A stretch of 64,000 bases of DNA, taken from Leptolyngbya sp. FACHB-321. Lineage in GTDB: Bacteria; Cyanobacteriota; Cyanobacteriia; Leptolyngbyales; Leptolyngbyaceae. Of this stretch, positions 25,088 to 34,042 are shown one piece after another. The notes beneath the pieces were generated by a model, which saw only the letters and a list, made by a program, of their open reading frames with translations, did not search any database and was not told the origin of the DNA. The stretch's first letter is position 1; every line of letters begins with the position of its first letter. The stretch is taken from positions 120,391-184,390 of the forward strand of contig NZ_JACJPI010000045.1 of assembly GCF_014695975.1 (NCBI RefSeq), given 5' to 3'. Both the position numbers and the translations under genes were made by a program.

Positions 25088-26677
25088 ATGTTTTGGGCTG
25101 ACAAAATTGCTGCGGATGCACAAGAAAACCAGGTTGTCAACGATTCAAAAACTCCCTCTGGAAGGGTTCATGTTGGATCGTTACGAGGGGTTGTGATCCA
25201 TGATGTGATTTACCGAGCCTTAAAATATGCTGGGAAATCGCCTAAGTTTCTCTACGGTGTGGATGATTATGATGCGCTTGATACGGTGCCTCATTATCTC
25301 GATCGCCAAAAATTTGAACCGTATTTGGGTTTCCCTCTCTGCAATGTGCCCTCACCAGAGGATAGTGCTAGCGATTACGCGAAATACTTTATGGGTGAGT
25401 TTCTAGAAGTTTTCGAGTATTTAGGCGTTAAACCAGAGGTTTACTATTTACGTGATCTGTATCGCTCTGGTCGCCTAAATACTTACATTGATATCTTTCT
25501 CAAAAATGCTCAACTTGTAAGAGAAGCTTATCTAGAAGTTAGCAAAGCACGGCGATCGGACGACTGGTATCCTTTTCAAACCATTTGTGAAAATTGCGGC
25601 AAGATTGCAACAACTGTCGTCTCTGATTACAACGGTTCGGAAGTTTTCTATACCTGTAAGCCTGATGCAACTGATTGGGTAAAAGGTTGTGGTCACTCAG
25701 GATGGGTTTCTCCGTTTGATGGCAATGGCAAATTACCCTGGAAAGTGGAGTGGGTCGCCAAGTGGGATCTTTTAGGCATCAATATTGAGCTTGCTGGAAA
25801 AGACCACTCCCAAAAGGGCGGCTCTAGAGATGTTGCGAATGCAATCTGCCGCAAAGTATTACGTAAGCAGCCACCGTTTCATTCACCCTACGAATTCATT
25901 TTGGTCAATGGAACAAAGATGAGTTCATCGAAGGGCGTTGGCTCAAGTGCTAAAGAAATTGCTGCCTTACTTCCGCCTGAATTACTTCGCTTTTTGATAC
26001 TGCGAACGCAGCCGAAAACGGTCATCAACTTTGCTCCCAATTATGAGACCACAACTCGGCTCTTTCGAGACTATGACACTTTAATTGAGAAACATCAGGC
26101 TTTGTCGCCAGAGCTGCAACAAGCAACTGCCTTGCCCGAGGAGCTAAAACCATTGTTATATGCTCAGTTAGATGGAGTCATTCAGCCCTACCATCCAGTC
26201 GAGCTAAGTACGCTAATTTCTTTGCTTCAAGTGCCGCACCTTGATCTGCAAAAAGAGATTACAGCACGTAGTACACAGCTCCTTAATGAATATGACTGGC
26301 AGATTGCCAATCAAAGAATTGCAGTGGCTCAAAAATGGTTAGCAGACTATGCTGATGAAGAAGAAAAACTGGTGATTTATCTTGACAAGGTTCCTGAAAA
26401 GGTAAAAGACCTGACTCAAGAACAGGTGGCTTATCTCAAACAGCTAATCCACACCTTAGCTAATGTTCCAGCCTGGGATGCTGAGGCGCTACAAACAGCA
26501 TTATTTGCAACGGCAAGAGAATTGGAGATGCAGCAACCCCTTGCCTTTAAAGCTGTTTATTTGTCTTTTCTGGGCAAAGAACGTGGACCGAAAGCAGGTG
26601 CTTTATTGTCCTATTTAGAGCGAGACTTCACCCTAGACCGCTTGAAAACAGTCACCGCTAGCTTTACGCCAGTTTAA
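25088..26677 (+). CDS. lysK: Class I lysyl-tRNA synthetase
   Basis: A 529-residue class I LysRS, the archaeal/spirochaete type that is unrelated to the usual bacterial class II LysS. The HIGH-like motif is GRVHVGS (26-31), and KMSSSKG (277-283) is the second ATP-binding signature. A zinc knuckle is suggested by Cys167, Cys170, Cys190 and Cys201. The C-terminal half (about 320-529) is helical and binds the anticodon. All catalytic signatures look intact, so it is not a remnant. The gene looks AT-richer than its neighbours and has few HIP1 sites, which would suit acquisition by transfer. It could be the only LysRS or a second one beside class II LysS elsewhere. Confidence 0.92.
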   Translation: MFWADKIAADAQENQVVNDSKTPSGRVHVGSLRGVVIHDVIYRALKYAGKSPKFLYGVDDYDALDTVPHYLDRQKFEPYLGFPLCNVPSPEDSASDYAKYFMGEFLEVFEYLGVKPEVYYLRDLYRSGRLNTYIDIFLKNAQLVREAYLEVSKARRSDDWYPFQTICENCGKIATTVVSDYNGSEVFYTCKPDATDWVKGCGHSGWVSPFDGNGKLPWKVEWVAKWDLLGINIELAGKDHSQKGGSRDVANAICRKVLRKQPPFHSPYEFILVNGTKMSSSKGVGSSAKEIAALLPPELLRFLILRTQPKTVINFAPNYETTTRLFRDYDTLIEKHQALSPELQQATALPEELKPLLYAQLDGVIQPYHPVELSTLISLLQVPHLDLQKEITARSTQLLNEYDWQIANQRIAVAQKWLADYADEEEKLVIYLDKVPEKVKDLTQEQVAYLKQLIHTLANVPAWDAEALQTALFATARELEMQQPLAFKAVYLSFLGKERGPKAGALLSYLERDFTLDRLKTVTASFTPV

Positions 26678-26725
26678 GCTGTTCCTGCTTCATGCTTTGG
26701 GAGTCCGTTGAAGAAGCTAGCCAGA

Positions 26726-26816
26726 TATAGCGATCCTATTTGAATTGTGAGAAAGGATTCCCCTGAAATCCTTTCTCACAAAGCCTCTCAATCTCACAAC
26801 TATTAGGACTGCTATA
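26726..26816 (+). mobile_element. MITE-like element, copy 2
   Basis: A 91-bp element with ends TATAGCGATCC and GGACTGCTATA, which are inverted repeats matching at 9 of 11 positions and bordered by TA. A 15-bp perfect hairpin (26745-26759 with 26767-26781) occupies one half, and the other half reads AAGCCTCTCAATCTCACAAC. It is the reverse complement of most of 10295-10387. It sits between lysK and the convergent exporter gene, where the hairpin could also act as a terminator. Confidence 0.75.
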
Positions 26817-26883
26817 GGACGTTTCGTGGCGTTGGATCACAAGATTAACGATCGCACGCCCATCCTGTCGCATTCAAGTCAGC

Positions 26884-27960
26884 TTAATCAAGCTTGTCTA
26901 GTTGACCTAGAAACTCCTCTGGGTCTTCTTCTGGCAATAGCGCAGGTTCCTTGTTCGATCGCATCCAAGCGGCAATCATACCCGCGATCGGGATGGCAAG
27001 AAAAATTCCTAGCAAGCCAGCTACCCGTTCGCCCACAAAGAGAGCCAAAAACAGCAGCACCGGATTTAATTCCAGGGCATCTCCCATCACTTTGGGATGC
27101 ACAAAATTATCCTGAATTTGTTGAAGGATGACGCAGGTGATTACCGCTTTAAGGGCGATCGCGCCTCCTTGAGAGGCGAAGACTAGCAGGGTCACAACCA
27201 GTACGCCGAGCGTGGCTCCAATACCAGGAATCGCATCTAGTATGCCGATGATTACCGCCAGAATAAGGGCATAGTTAATGCCCAAAAGCGAAAAAAGAAT
27301 AAAAGTAGCGCTTGCTAAGAACAGCATTAGCAGCAGTTGTCCACGCAAAAAGCCAAGGAAACTGTGTCGGAACGTCTGAGCAAAGCGATCACGAGACGCA
27401 ATAGGTGCCAGCCTAAGAAATAGTTGCCATAGCTTTTCACCATGAATCAGCATATACAGGCTAATCACTGCCCCAAAAATACCGGTAAAAACGCTGGAAA
27501 AGATGGTTTGTACTACGCCTAGTCCGGAGGCTAAACCTGTTTGCAGCGTGCCAATGAACCTGCTGATATCCAGTTGGTTGAGGAAGTCCCGGAATGGCAG
27601 GAAGTTTGGCTGGTTCAAAGTATCTTTGAGCTGAGTCAGCAACCCCTGCCCCTGGTTCACCACTTCCAACCCGACTAGCATGATTAACCCCAGCAGTAAA
27701 GCGATTGCCCCAAGAAAGGTAATGGCAATCGCCAACCCTCTAGGCATAGAGCGCGACAGCCAATCCACTGGATAATTCAAGAGTGCAGCAAAGATGCCCG
27801 CAGCGGTAAAAAGGGCGATCGTGCCATAGAAGTAATTGATTAGTAAAACAGTTGCCCAGCCACAACCAAACAGAAGTAAGTAATGCAGGAGGGTGGTATT
27901 ACTATAGGCTTGCCATAATTGGGTTAAAGGCTGGGAGGGCTGCGGTGGGCGCATTGTCAA
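26884..27960 (-). CDS. AI-2E-family (PerM-like) membrane transporter
   Basis: A 358-residue polytopic membrane protein with about eight hydrophobic segments. N-terminal pairs lie near residues 28-90, a central extramembrane region at about 100-150, and a C-terminal cluster at about 200-335. The motif ILDAIPGIGATLG (about 242-254) followed by QIQDNFVHPKVMGDALELNPV (about 285-305) is diagnostic of the AI-2E transporter family (PF01594). Members export small molecules or ions, and the substrate cannot be predicted. Cyanobacteria carry several paralogues. Its start is at ATG 27960, with the hydrophobic core beginning about 25 residues in. Confidence 0.9.
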   Translation of the reverse strand: MTMRPPQPSQPLTQLWQAYSNTTLLHYLLLFGCGWATVLLINYFYGTIALFTAAGIFAALLNYPVDWLSRSMPRGLAIAITFLGAIALLLGLIMLVGLEVVNQGQGLLTQLKDTLNQPNFLPFRDFLNQLDISRFIGTLQTGLASGLGVVQTIFSSVFTGIFGAVISLYMLIHGEKLWQLFLRLAPIASRDRFAQTFRHSFLGFLRGQLLLMLFLASATFILFSLLGINYALILAVIIGILDAIPGIGATLGVLVVTLLVFASQGGAIALKAVITCVILQQIQDNFVHPKVMGDALELNPVLLFLALFVGERVAGLLGIFLAIPIAGMIAAWMRSNKEPALLPEEDPEEFLGQLDKLD

Positions 27961-28418
27961 TTCTCCTGGCTCAAAGCCATCGCTCGATCAACCAGGCGTA
28001 AGCGTTCGCGTCACGATGTTACCAATCTGATGGAGCCGCAGCACTGCCACAAGTACTTCAACCAGTTCTACCGCGATCGCCTGAACCGCAATTATAGGCG
28101 CTGGGCTATTAATGAACAATCCTTCCTAAACGTCTGAGTTCGCTATGGCTTTGGATAGGGTGGTCAATGCAGTTATGCAAGCGAAAACGGCTGTAAAGAG
28201 CATTTACAGCCGTTCAATTAATTTCAAGTGCAAGACCTACAGCGTGAAGCTTTCAGACAGCAATTATTTTTTAGAAACCAGTGGTTGCTGTCAGGTGATG
28301 TTAACTCAACCGAATCAACAGCAAGGGGCGATCATGTTGAGGGGTAGATGCACCCCTTGTAAGCGTTTAAACGATTGAGAAACATGCAGGAAACTGAATC
28401 ATCAACAAGGCGATCGAC
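27961..28418. other. Intergenic region with two hairpins
   Basis: No gene is convincing in these 458 bases. A 12-bp hairpin lies at 28186-28214. A second palindrome has CAAGGGG (28322-28328) able to pair with CCCCTTG (28353-28359), and an inner AGGGGT/ACCCCT pair competes with it. Both lie downstream of the minus-strand poly-Asp gene and upstream of the exporter gene. Confidence 0.45.
28186..28214. terminator. Strong hairpin, possible terminator
   Basis: AACGGCTGTAAA (28186-28197) pairs perfectly with TTTACAGCCGTT (28203-28214) around a 5-base loop. On the minus strand it is followed by TTCGC. On the plus strand it is followed by CAATTAATTT. The T tract is weak in both directions. Confidence 0.45.
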
Positions 28419-29306
28419 TTACAAAATTACGTTAGAGATATAATCTACGACAACGTAATTCACTTGATCAAGCAGCAACACATTAGAACCAATAACTACT
28501 AGATCATAGTTCGCTGGCAAGTTGACGTATGTGTTCACTTGCTTCGGCAACCGCACCAATTTCTTGGCAATACCGGGAGGTAAACCTTTACCGCGCAGCA
28601 GTTGCTTTTGAATACTAGGTGGTAGAGAGCGAGATTGTCTCACAATTTCAGTTCGGGTCGCACTGGTCAAAAGATTGTTACAGGTACAGTTTCCGCGCAG
28701 CAGATCAACTAGCACCGTCCGCTGGCTTGATGAAAAGTTTGTCACCTGAGTTTGTTGCACTGTCGCTGTGCGAACGGGACCGTTGTACGCTGTCACAATC
28801 CGGCTAGTGTTTTTGTAAACTGTCACCACACTTTGGATTGTTTTGGTTTGTGAACCAACACTATTACCTGTAAAGGTAAAAGTCCAAGAGTCGCCGTTAT
28901 CAACATACGGACAATTTTGAGCGGGTCCATGCATGGAGGCTTCAGCACGGTAATAGCGAATGCCACCGTTTGCTGATTCTGCGGCTTGGCGAGCAAGGTT
29001 TTTTGCCCGATTCAGGTCAATCCGAACGACACGTTTTTTATCATCGTCATCGCGATCGCGTCCCCGATTGCGATTGCGATTTTTCTTGTCATCGTCATCG
29101 TCATCATCGTCGTCGTCATCGTCACCATCTGCCATTAACCATTGCTGGCTATCAGCATTTTGCTTCGCAGACATTTTGCCCAAGGTGCTTGCTTGAGGGT
29201 TTGGCGCAAACGCATAGGCTGCGGAAGGCATTGCCGTTAGGAGAGCGAGACTGATTGCAGCCAAGGCACGTTTACTCAAAGGTTTAGCCAATAGTGAATA
29301 TGGCAT
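28419..29306 (-). CDS. Exported poly-Asp protein with RcnB-like C-terminus
   Basis: A 295-residue protein with an N-terminal signal peptide (about 1-33, ending AYA). A run of about 14 acidic residues (59-73) is followed by a KKNRNRNRGRDRDDDDKK stretch, encoded by GAT/GAC trinucleotide repeats. Residues about 95-200 form an unassigned domain with NGGIRYYRAEAS and WTFTF. The C-terminus (about 225-295) reads LPPSIQKQLLRGKGLPPGIA and then ANYDLVVIGSNVLLLD and VVVDYISNVIL, a pattern seen in RcnB/CigR-like periplasmic proteins. The acidic run may bind Ca2+ or another metal. No partner genes are adjacent, and the function is unknown. Confidence 0.7.
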   Translation of the reverse strand: MPYSLLAKPLSKRALAAISLALLTAMPSAAYAFAPNPQASTLGKMSAKQNADSQQWLMADGDDDDDDDDDDDDKKNRNRNRGRDRDDDDKKRVVRIDLNRAKNLARQAAESANGGIRYYRAEASMHGPAQNCPYVDNGDSWTFTFTGNSVGSQTKTIQSVVTVYKNTSRIVTAYNGPVRTATVQQTQVTNFSSSQRTVLVDLLRGNCTCNNLLTSATRTEIVRQSRSLPPSIQKQLLRGKGLPPGIAKKLVRLPKQVNTYVNLPANYDLVVIGSNVLLLDQVNYVVVDYISNVIL

Positions 29307-29517
29307 TAATTGTCATCCTTTCTAAGTTGAATTGGTCGGCGATCTAAGTTCTTAAACTATCTCGGTACAAATAGTGTTCCCTTTAAGCAACCTACTTAAC
29401 CTCACCTTCATAGAAAGGCTGGTTTAAGCAACCTAGAAGTGATAACGCTTTACACTTGCAGCGATCAACCGCTTTTTGCAGCTAATTGAACACTGTAAAA
29501 AACTGCTCACTGCGTCT

Positions 29518-31080
29518 TTATTTGTAGTTCCAGAGATTAATCATTTCGCAATTACTGCTAGCAAGAGTTTGCCCATCGGGGCTAAACTTCAACGACCACA
29601 CTTCGCTGGCACAAAGACGACCTCGCTCAGCAGGCGTGTTGTTAAGTGTGTTAACGAGTGCTCCATCCCGTAGGCGCCATAGCTTTATTTCTCCGTGAGT
29701 ACCAGTAGCGATCGTTTGACTGTCTGGGCTAATGGCTACAGAGCGGACATAGTCAGTTGCCTGCCCTTTCAAGCTGTGTGTAAGCTGACCTGTTTTTAAG
29801 TTCCAAGTACGGGCAAAATCACCATGACCGCTGACTAACGTTTTGCCATCGGGGCTAATGGCGATCGACCAAACTTTGGATCGAGCATCAAACGTGCGGA
29901 TGGCGGCTCCCGTTTTGAGGTTCCACAGACGAATCGTACCGTCATAGCTACCAGTGGCAAGGCTTCGACCATCAGGAGTGAAGGCGATCGCTTCAATGTC
30001 CTGGGTATGCGCCAACAGCGTGTGCTGCAATGTGCCAGAGGCTAAAGCCCAGAGTTGCACTGGCACCTTCGGTCCGACGCGATCAGCTTGCATGATCAGT
30101 ATCTTGCTATCAGGACTAATACCTTTAAGGCGATGGGTGCCCGGAAAACGTTGCTGCAACTGTCCAGAGCGGAGATCCCAAAACTGGATTTGTTCACCCT
30201 TTTGCGATGGATCGCTGAGTCTAACCGCCAGTGTCTGCCCATTTGGACTAAAGGGCTGCTCCGCCGCCCAGCCTCGGAGCGTACAGACAACCTTCTTAGT
30301 CTGCCAATTCCATAATCTGGTCAGGTTCGCACTTGGGTCATTGTCAATTTGCTCGGCGCTGCTGCTGACAAGCAGCTTACCGTTGGGGCTAAGAGCAAGT
30401 GAGATAACTGAGCCAACAACCCCTCTAGCATTTCGGTCAGTTTTGTAATCAAAATGATGTAACGTTCGGTTGAGCGTGGCTTGCCTCCACAACGCAGGGC
30501 TAGTCCGGGTGGCAGAACTAGGCACCGAAGTAGCAGTGAGTGCTGGCGGTAGCTGGCAGGCTGGCAGGTTGGCGGGTGTGGGCAATTTAGATGGCTGTAC
30601 GGATGGTGGGGTAGCCGCTGCGGTGACGCATGGTTCAGTCGATCGCGCTCCACTTGGCATGATTGCTCGACACCAGTTCGTCTGCCTTGAGCTTACTGCA
30701 CCTGTTAGTTTGGCATTCCTGAAGCTAGCACCCTGGAGGTTGGCATCCGCAAGTTTTGCCTGCTCTAGATTGGCACCATCCACGTTGGCTCCCTGCAAGT
30801 TTGCGTGCTCCAACCAGGCACCGCCTAAATCCGCTCTCTGGAGGTTTGCACCGCTTAGGTCAGCATTATCCAAAACGACCCCGTGCAGATTCGCCTCTCT
30901 CAGATCTGCCCCCTTCAAGTCGGCGTTCTCTAGTCCAAAGCCTGTTAGATTTGCTCCCCGAAGGTTGCAGTTGGGACATTTTTTCGTCATTCCCAAGCGC
31001 TGTTCACGAATTGTTTGGCAGCCTGCCAGGGATAGAATGCTGATGGCAAACACTGCTGTTAAGACGCTGACAGTTTTCAT
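29518..31080 (-). CDS. Pentapeptide-repeat and WD40 lipoprotein
   Basis: A lipoprotein of about 520 residues. I start at ATG 31080, five codons inside the longest frame, because MKTVSVLTAVFAISILSLAGC is then a standard signal with lipobox LAGC. CPNCNLRG follows, then about 18 pentapeptide repeats (ADLKGADLREANLHG and similar, about 40-125), which fold as a right-handed quadrilateral helix. After a Pro-rich spacer come roughly six WD40-type units (SLALSPNGKLLVSSS, AIAFTPDGRSLATGSYDGTIRLW and others). Only protein-protein scaffolding can be inferred. The combination of two repeat folds on a lipid anchor is seen in some cyanobacteria. It lies 128 bases beyond the end of the 2Fe-2S gene. Confidence 0.85.
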   Translation of the reverse strand: MKTVSVLTAVFAISILSLAGCQTIREQRLGMTKKCPNCNLRGANLTGFGLENADLKGADLREANLHGVVLDNADLSGANLQRADLGGAWLEHANLQGANVDGANLEQAKLADANLQGASFRNAKLTGAVSSRQTNWCRAIMPSGARSTEPCVTAAATPPSVQPSKLPTPANLPACQLPPALTATSVPSSATRTSPALWRQATLNRTLHHFDYKTDRNARGVVGSVISLALSPNGKLLVSSSAEQIDNDPSANLTRLWNWQTKKVVCTLRGWAAEQPFSPNGQTLAVRLSDPSQKGEQIQFWDLRSGQLQQRFPGTHRLKGISPDSKILIMQADRVGPKVPVQLWALASGTLQHTLLAHTQDIEAIAFTPDGRSLATGSYDGTIRLWNLKTGAAIRTFDARSKVWSIAISPDGKTLVSGHGDFARTWNLKTGQLTHSLKGQATDYVRSVAISPDSQTIATGTHGEIKLWRLRDGALVNTLNNTPAERGRLCASEVWSLKFSPDGQTLASSNCEMINLWNYK

Positions 31081-31208
31081 GCTTGCACTTGGCATCCTTC
31101 GGTAGCTTATTTGCGTCTTTACATCTGGACTGCGATCGACTGCATTTATGGCAACGGAGATTGCATGGTTGCGCCAGTGAAAGCGCGATCGCTACCGAAG
31201 TAACGGGG

Positions 31209-31694
31209 CTAAAAATCGCTAGTGTGCGAGAAATAGCTACCGACATTGAAGCTGGTAGTATCTTCGATTTGCTTCAGCGTCGATCGGGTAATCAGCTTGC
31301 CCGCTTCGACCAGCACTTTCCCAGTTAGAGGATGCAACAAATCCTGATCGGCACGTCTGCCAATGAGTGCTTCGATATCCTTGATGGAGTTGATATACAT
31401 ACCGGGTGGTAGTTCAACTACAACACCATTTTGCAGAACTCTGGCTTGACAGGCTAAGCGGGAGTTGGGCTTGCAGGTTGTAATGACCTCTAGCGTACGT
31501 TGTTCACGGCGGCTAATCGACGACAGAGATTCCATGCCCTCTTGCACGTAGATGTGGCAGGTGGCGCACATACCCCGACCACCACATTCTTTCAAAACAT
31601 CCAAATCTTTATTTAAAAGGACTGACAGCAGATTGCCGTTGGTTTCAACAGAGGTTTCCTGCGCGATCGGTTCCAGTCTGACAGTTTTAGCCAT
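31209..31694 (-). CDS. [2Fe-2S] ferredoxin-like protein with C-terminal extension
   Basis: A 161-residue protein with a ferredoxin domain (about 1-97). Its ligand spacing, Cys37-X5-Cys43-X2-Cys46 and Cys82, is of the adrenodoxin/bacterial Fdx type, not the PetF type (spacing X4, X2). An additional Cys74 lies nearby. The 60-residue C-terminal extension (MYINSIKDIEALIGRRADQD then a helical tail ending FNVGSYFSHTSDF) is not part of the standard fold. Cyanobacteria have such extended proteins. A role in electron transfer or in sensing is possible, and the partner is unknown. Confidence 0.82.
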   Translation of the reverse strand: MAKTVRLEPIAQETSVETNGNLLSVLLNKDLDVLKECGGRGMCATCHIYVQEGMESLSSISRREQRTLEVITTCKPNSRLACQARVLQNGVVVELPPGMYINSIKDIEALIGRRADQDLLHPLTGKVLVEAGKLITRSTLKQIEDTTSFNVGSYFSHTSDF

Positions 31695-31880
31695 GATTTT
31701 TAGAGGAGAAAGTAAAAGGTGAAGTATAGGGAGAGAGGCGTAGGCGTGGGGGGTAAGAGATAAGGTTGGGGGGTTGAAGGCTAAGGGATAAGAACACTAA
31801 ATCTGAATTCAACACTCAAAATTTTCCTCTTGCAGCTGCCTGCTGCCCCTTGGCTCCCCTCGCTGCCGTCCCCGCACTCT

Positions 31881-32819
31881 TTACCCTTTTGTGGAATCGT
31901 TAAATGGCTTCAGTAGGAGTGCTTTTTGCTGGTTGTTGAGGGCTTTTTGTTCAACGATCGCAGGAAAATCGCGCATTACTTGAGAACAACGTTTGACGAA
32001 AGCGGTAACCCACTCTTGCAGCCACTGGCGCTCTGGTGCAGTGAGGGGTGTAGTGGTTGCCTGCGGTGGTGCTCCCGTGACTGTAAACTGGGCAGTGCGA
32101 TCGACCTGCACAGTGGCTAGCCAATCTGATGATGGACGCGTAGCCTTCCAGTAGTTTGCAATCACGTGTGTGCCAAGGTATTGGGTTGTGAATTGGCTGA
32201 GGTGGTTGAGCGCGGCGATCGCCTCAAACAACGTGGCAGCGTCAGATGTTTTAGCATTGGGAGGGCTAGGTTCTGGCAGAAACGGTGCGGGACTACTGTT
32301 TGCCAGTGGTGTCTCTTCTACCAGTGGTATGTCTGCAAGCGGTGTAGCCCTAGTTGCCTGTGGCTTCTCTGACTGGAGAGCTGTTGTTGTGTTAGGAGTT
32401 GTGGCTGGGGCAGCACTCTGCCTGCGATAGTGCAGACCTGTAAGGGTGACGTTACCTGCAAGCAACCGAAAGGTCGCGATCGCATTTGGTATATCTTCCT
32501 TCAGCACAGTCTTAAGCTGGGTGATCATGCTTAAATAGTCTGCACAGATTAACCTCTGATGGGTTAACACCAGCAGCACCATGCCACGATCGAGCCTATA
32601 AAGCCGCACCTGATGTTCAGCAAATTGAAACTCAAACACGTCAAAGCTATCAGGAATGGTTTCAACGACTTGCAAGATACCTTGAGCGAGAGCTTCTTTT
32701 TGTTGAAAGTTCAGGGCTTGATCGATTCCGCAGAAATAAGGACGAGAGCGCCCATCCATTAGGGCAACGCCTGCAATTCCTGGTAAATTCAGAAAGTCCT
32801 GAATAACCTCCCGTTTCAT
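31881..32819 (-). CDS. Roadblock/LC7-like cyanobacterial protein
   Basis: A 312-residue protein in two parts. Residues about 1-125 look like a Roadblock/LC7 fold: REVIQDFLNLPGIAGVALMDGRS then LYRLDRGMVLLVLTH. A Pro/Thr/Ala-rich linker (about 130-190) leads to a C-terminal helical domain (about 193-312) containing LNHLSQFTTQYLGTHVIANYW. Roadblock proteins in bacteria often act with small GTPases, but no GTPase gene is near. The protein is soluble and has no signal peptide. A function cannot be assigned. Confidence 0.65.
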   Translation of the reverse strand: MKREVIQDFLNLPGIAGVALMDGRSRPYFCGIDQALNFQQKEALAQGILQVVETIPDSFDVFEFQFAEHQVRLYRLDRGMVLLVLTHQRLICADYLSMITQLKTVLKEDIPNAIATFRLLAGNVTLTGLHYRRQSAAPATTPNTTTALQSEKPQATRATPLADIPLVEETPLANSSPAPFLPEPSPPNAKTSDAATLFEAIAALNHLSQFTTQYLGTHVIANYWKATRPSSDWLATVQVDRTAQFTVTGAPPQATTTPLTAPERQWLQEWVTAFVKRCSQVMRDFPAIVEQKALNNQQKALLLKPFNDSTKG

Positions 32820-32990
32820 AGTTCTTTAATTTACGTTTCAATACGATACATGGCACAACGTACTGCTAGGGACTATGCAGGCGGCTGTGTTAGGGTTTCT
32901 GGTTTAGCAGCTTCTTGCTTCTGGTGAGTGAAAGGCTGTTTAGCCAGTAGATGAACACTCCGGCTCCTCCCATCTCTCAGGTTTAGCAGT

Positions 32991-34007
32991 ATGTCTGACC
33001 TTCCATTTACTCTGGATCAACTACGCATTCTCAAAGCGATCGCCGCTGAGGGAAGTTTTAAGCGCGCTGCCGATAGTTTATACGTCTCTCAGCCTGCCGT
33101 TAGTTTACAAGTCCAAAACCTAGAGCGCCAGTTGGATGTGCCCTTATTTGACCGTGGTGGTAGGCGAGCACAGCTTACAGAAGCGGGGCATCTCCTTTTG
33201 AGCTATGGCGAAAAGATTCTCACGCTCTGTCAAGAAACCTGTCGCGCGATCGAAGATTTGCAAAACCTTCAGGGCGGCACGTTGATTATTGGAGCGAGTC
33301 AAACGACTGGCACGTATCTATTACCTCGTATGATTGGCGTTTTTCGGCAGCAGTACCCTGATGTTGCTGTGCAGCTACATGTGCATTCAACCCGTCGTAC
33401 CTCCTGGAGTGTGGCGAATGGACAAATCGATCTTGCGATCATTGGTGGCGAAATTTCGCCTGAATTGCAAGACTCTCTAGAAATTATTCCCTATGCTGAG
33501 GACGAACTAGCACTGATTTTGCCCGTCTTGCATCCGCTAGCAAAAGCGGGAACGATTCAAAAAGACGATTTATACAAGCTCCAGTTCATTGCGTTAGATT
33601 CACAGTCAACGATTCGCAAAGTTATTGATCAGGTACTAGCTCGCTGTGGTATTGAAACGCGTCGCCTCAAAATTGAGATGGAGTTAAATTCGATCGAGGC
33701 AATCAAAAATGCCGTGCAATCGGGTCTAGGCGCAGCGTTTGTGTCGATTTCGGCGATCGAAAAAGAGCTGCAAATGGGTGTGTTGCACCGTGCCAGAATC
33801 GATGATGTGGTAGTGAAACGGATGTTGTCGGTCATTATTAATCCCAACCGCTATCGATCGAAGGCAGCCGAAGCCTTCTGCCGGGAGATTTTGCCAAAGT
33901 TTGCTGGCTATGCCAATTTGCAGCCCTACCAACCGGAACATACCGAACTGTTAAAGCCTGCCATTTCCAGTTCAAGCAGCCGTTTAGTCGTGCCGGAAAT
34001 TGATTAA
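32991..34007 (+). CDS. rbcR: LysR-type regulator, RbcR/Ycf30-like
   Basis: A 338-residue LysR-family regulator. The winged helix-turn-helix at about 5-65 reads [20 protein letters not shown] and [20 protein letters not shown]. The effector domain (about 95-300) begins [20 protein letters not shown] and carries [21 protein letters not shown], typical of the cyanobacterial and plastid RbcR (Ycf30) subgroup. RbcR activates Rubisco operon transcription in response to carbon metabolites. A related paralogue, NdhR/CcmR, is a weaker alternative. No rbcLS is in the window, so it acts in trans. The Ser/Thr kinase starts 36 bases after the stop. Confidence 0.85.
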   Translation: MSDLPFTLDQLRILKAIAAEGSFKRAADSLYVSQPAVSLQVQNLERQLDVPLFDRGGRRAQLTEAGHLLLSYGEKILTLCQETCRAIEDLQNLQGGTLIIGASQTTGTYLLPRMIGVFRQQYPDVAVQLHVHSTRRTSWSVANGQIDLAIIGGEISPELQDSLEIIPYAEDELALILPVLHPLAKAGTIQKDDLYKLQFIALDSQSTIRKVIDQVLARCGIETRRLKIEMELNSIEAIKNAVQSGLGAAFVSISAIEKELQMGVLHRARIDDVVVKRMLSVIINPNRYRSKAAEAFCREILPKFAGYANLQPYQPEHTELLKPAISSSSSRLVVPEID

Positions 34008-34042
34008 GCTAGCCTTAGCGATCGCCTCACAGCCCATTTCTT

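Noticed and set aside
26826..27131. 101-codon frame at the end of the exporter gene
   Set aside because: It is antisense to the clearly identified AI-2E-family gene.
28145..28378. 77-codon plus-strand frame
   Set aside because: It contains the 12-bp hairpin and a second palindrome, has no ribosome-binding site and resembles no protein.
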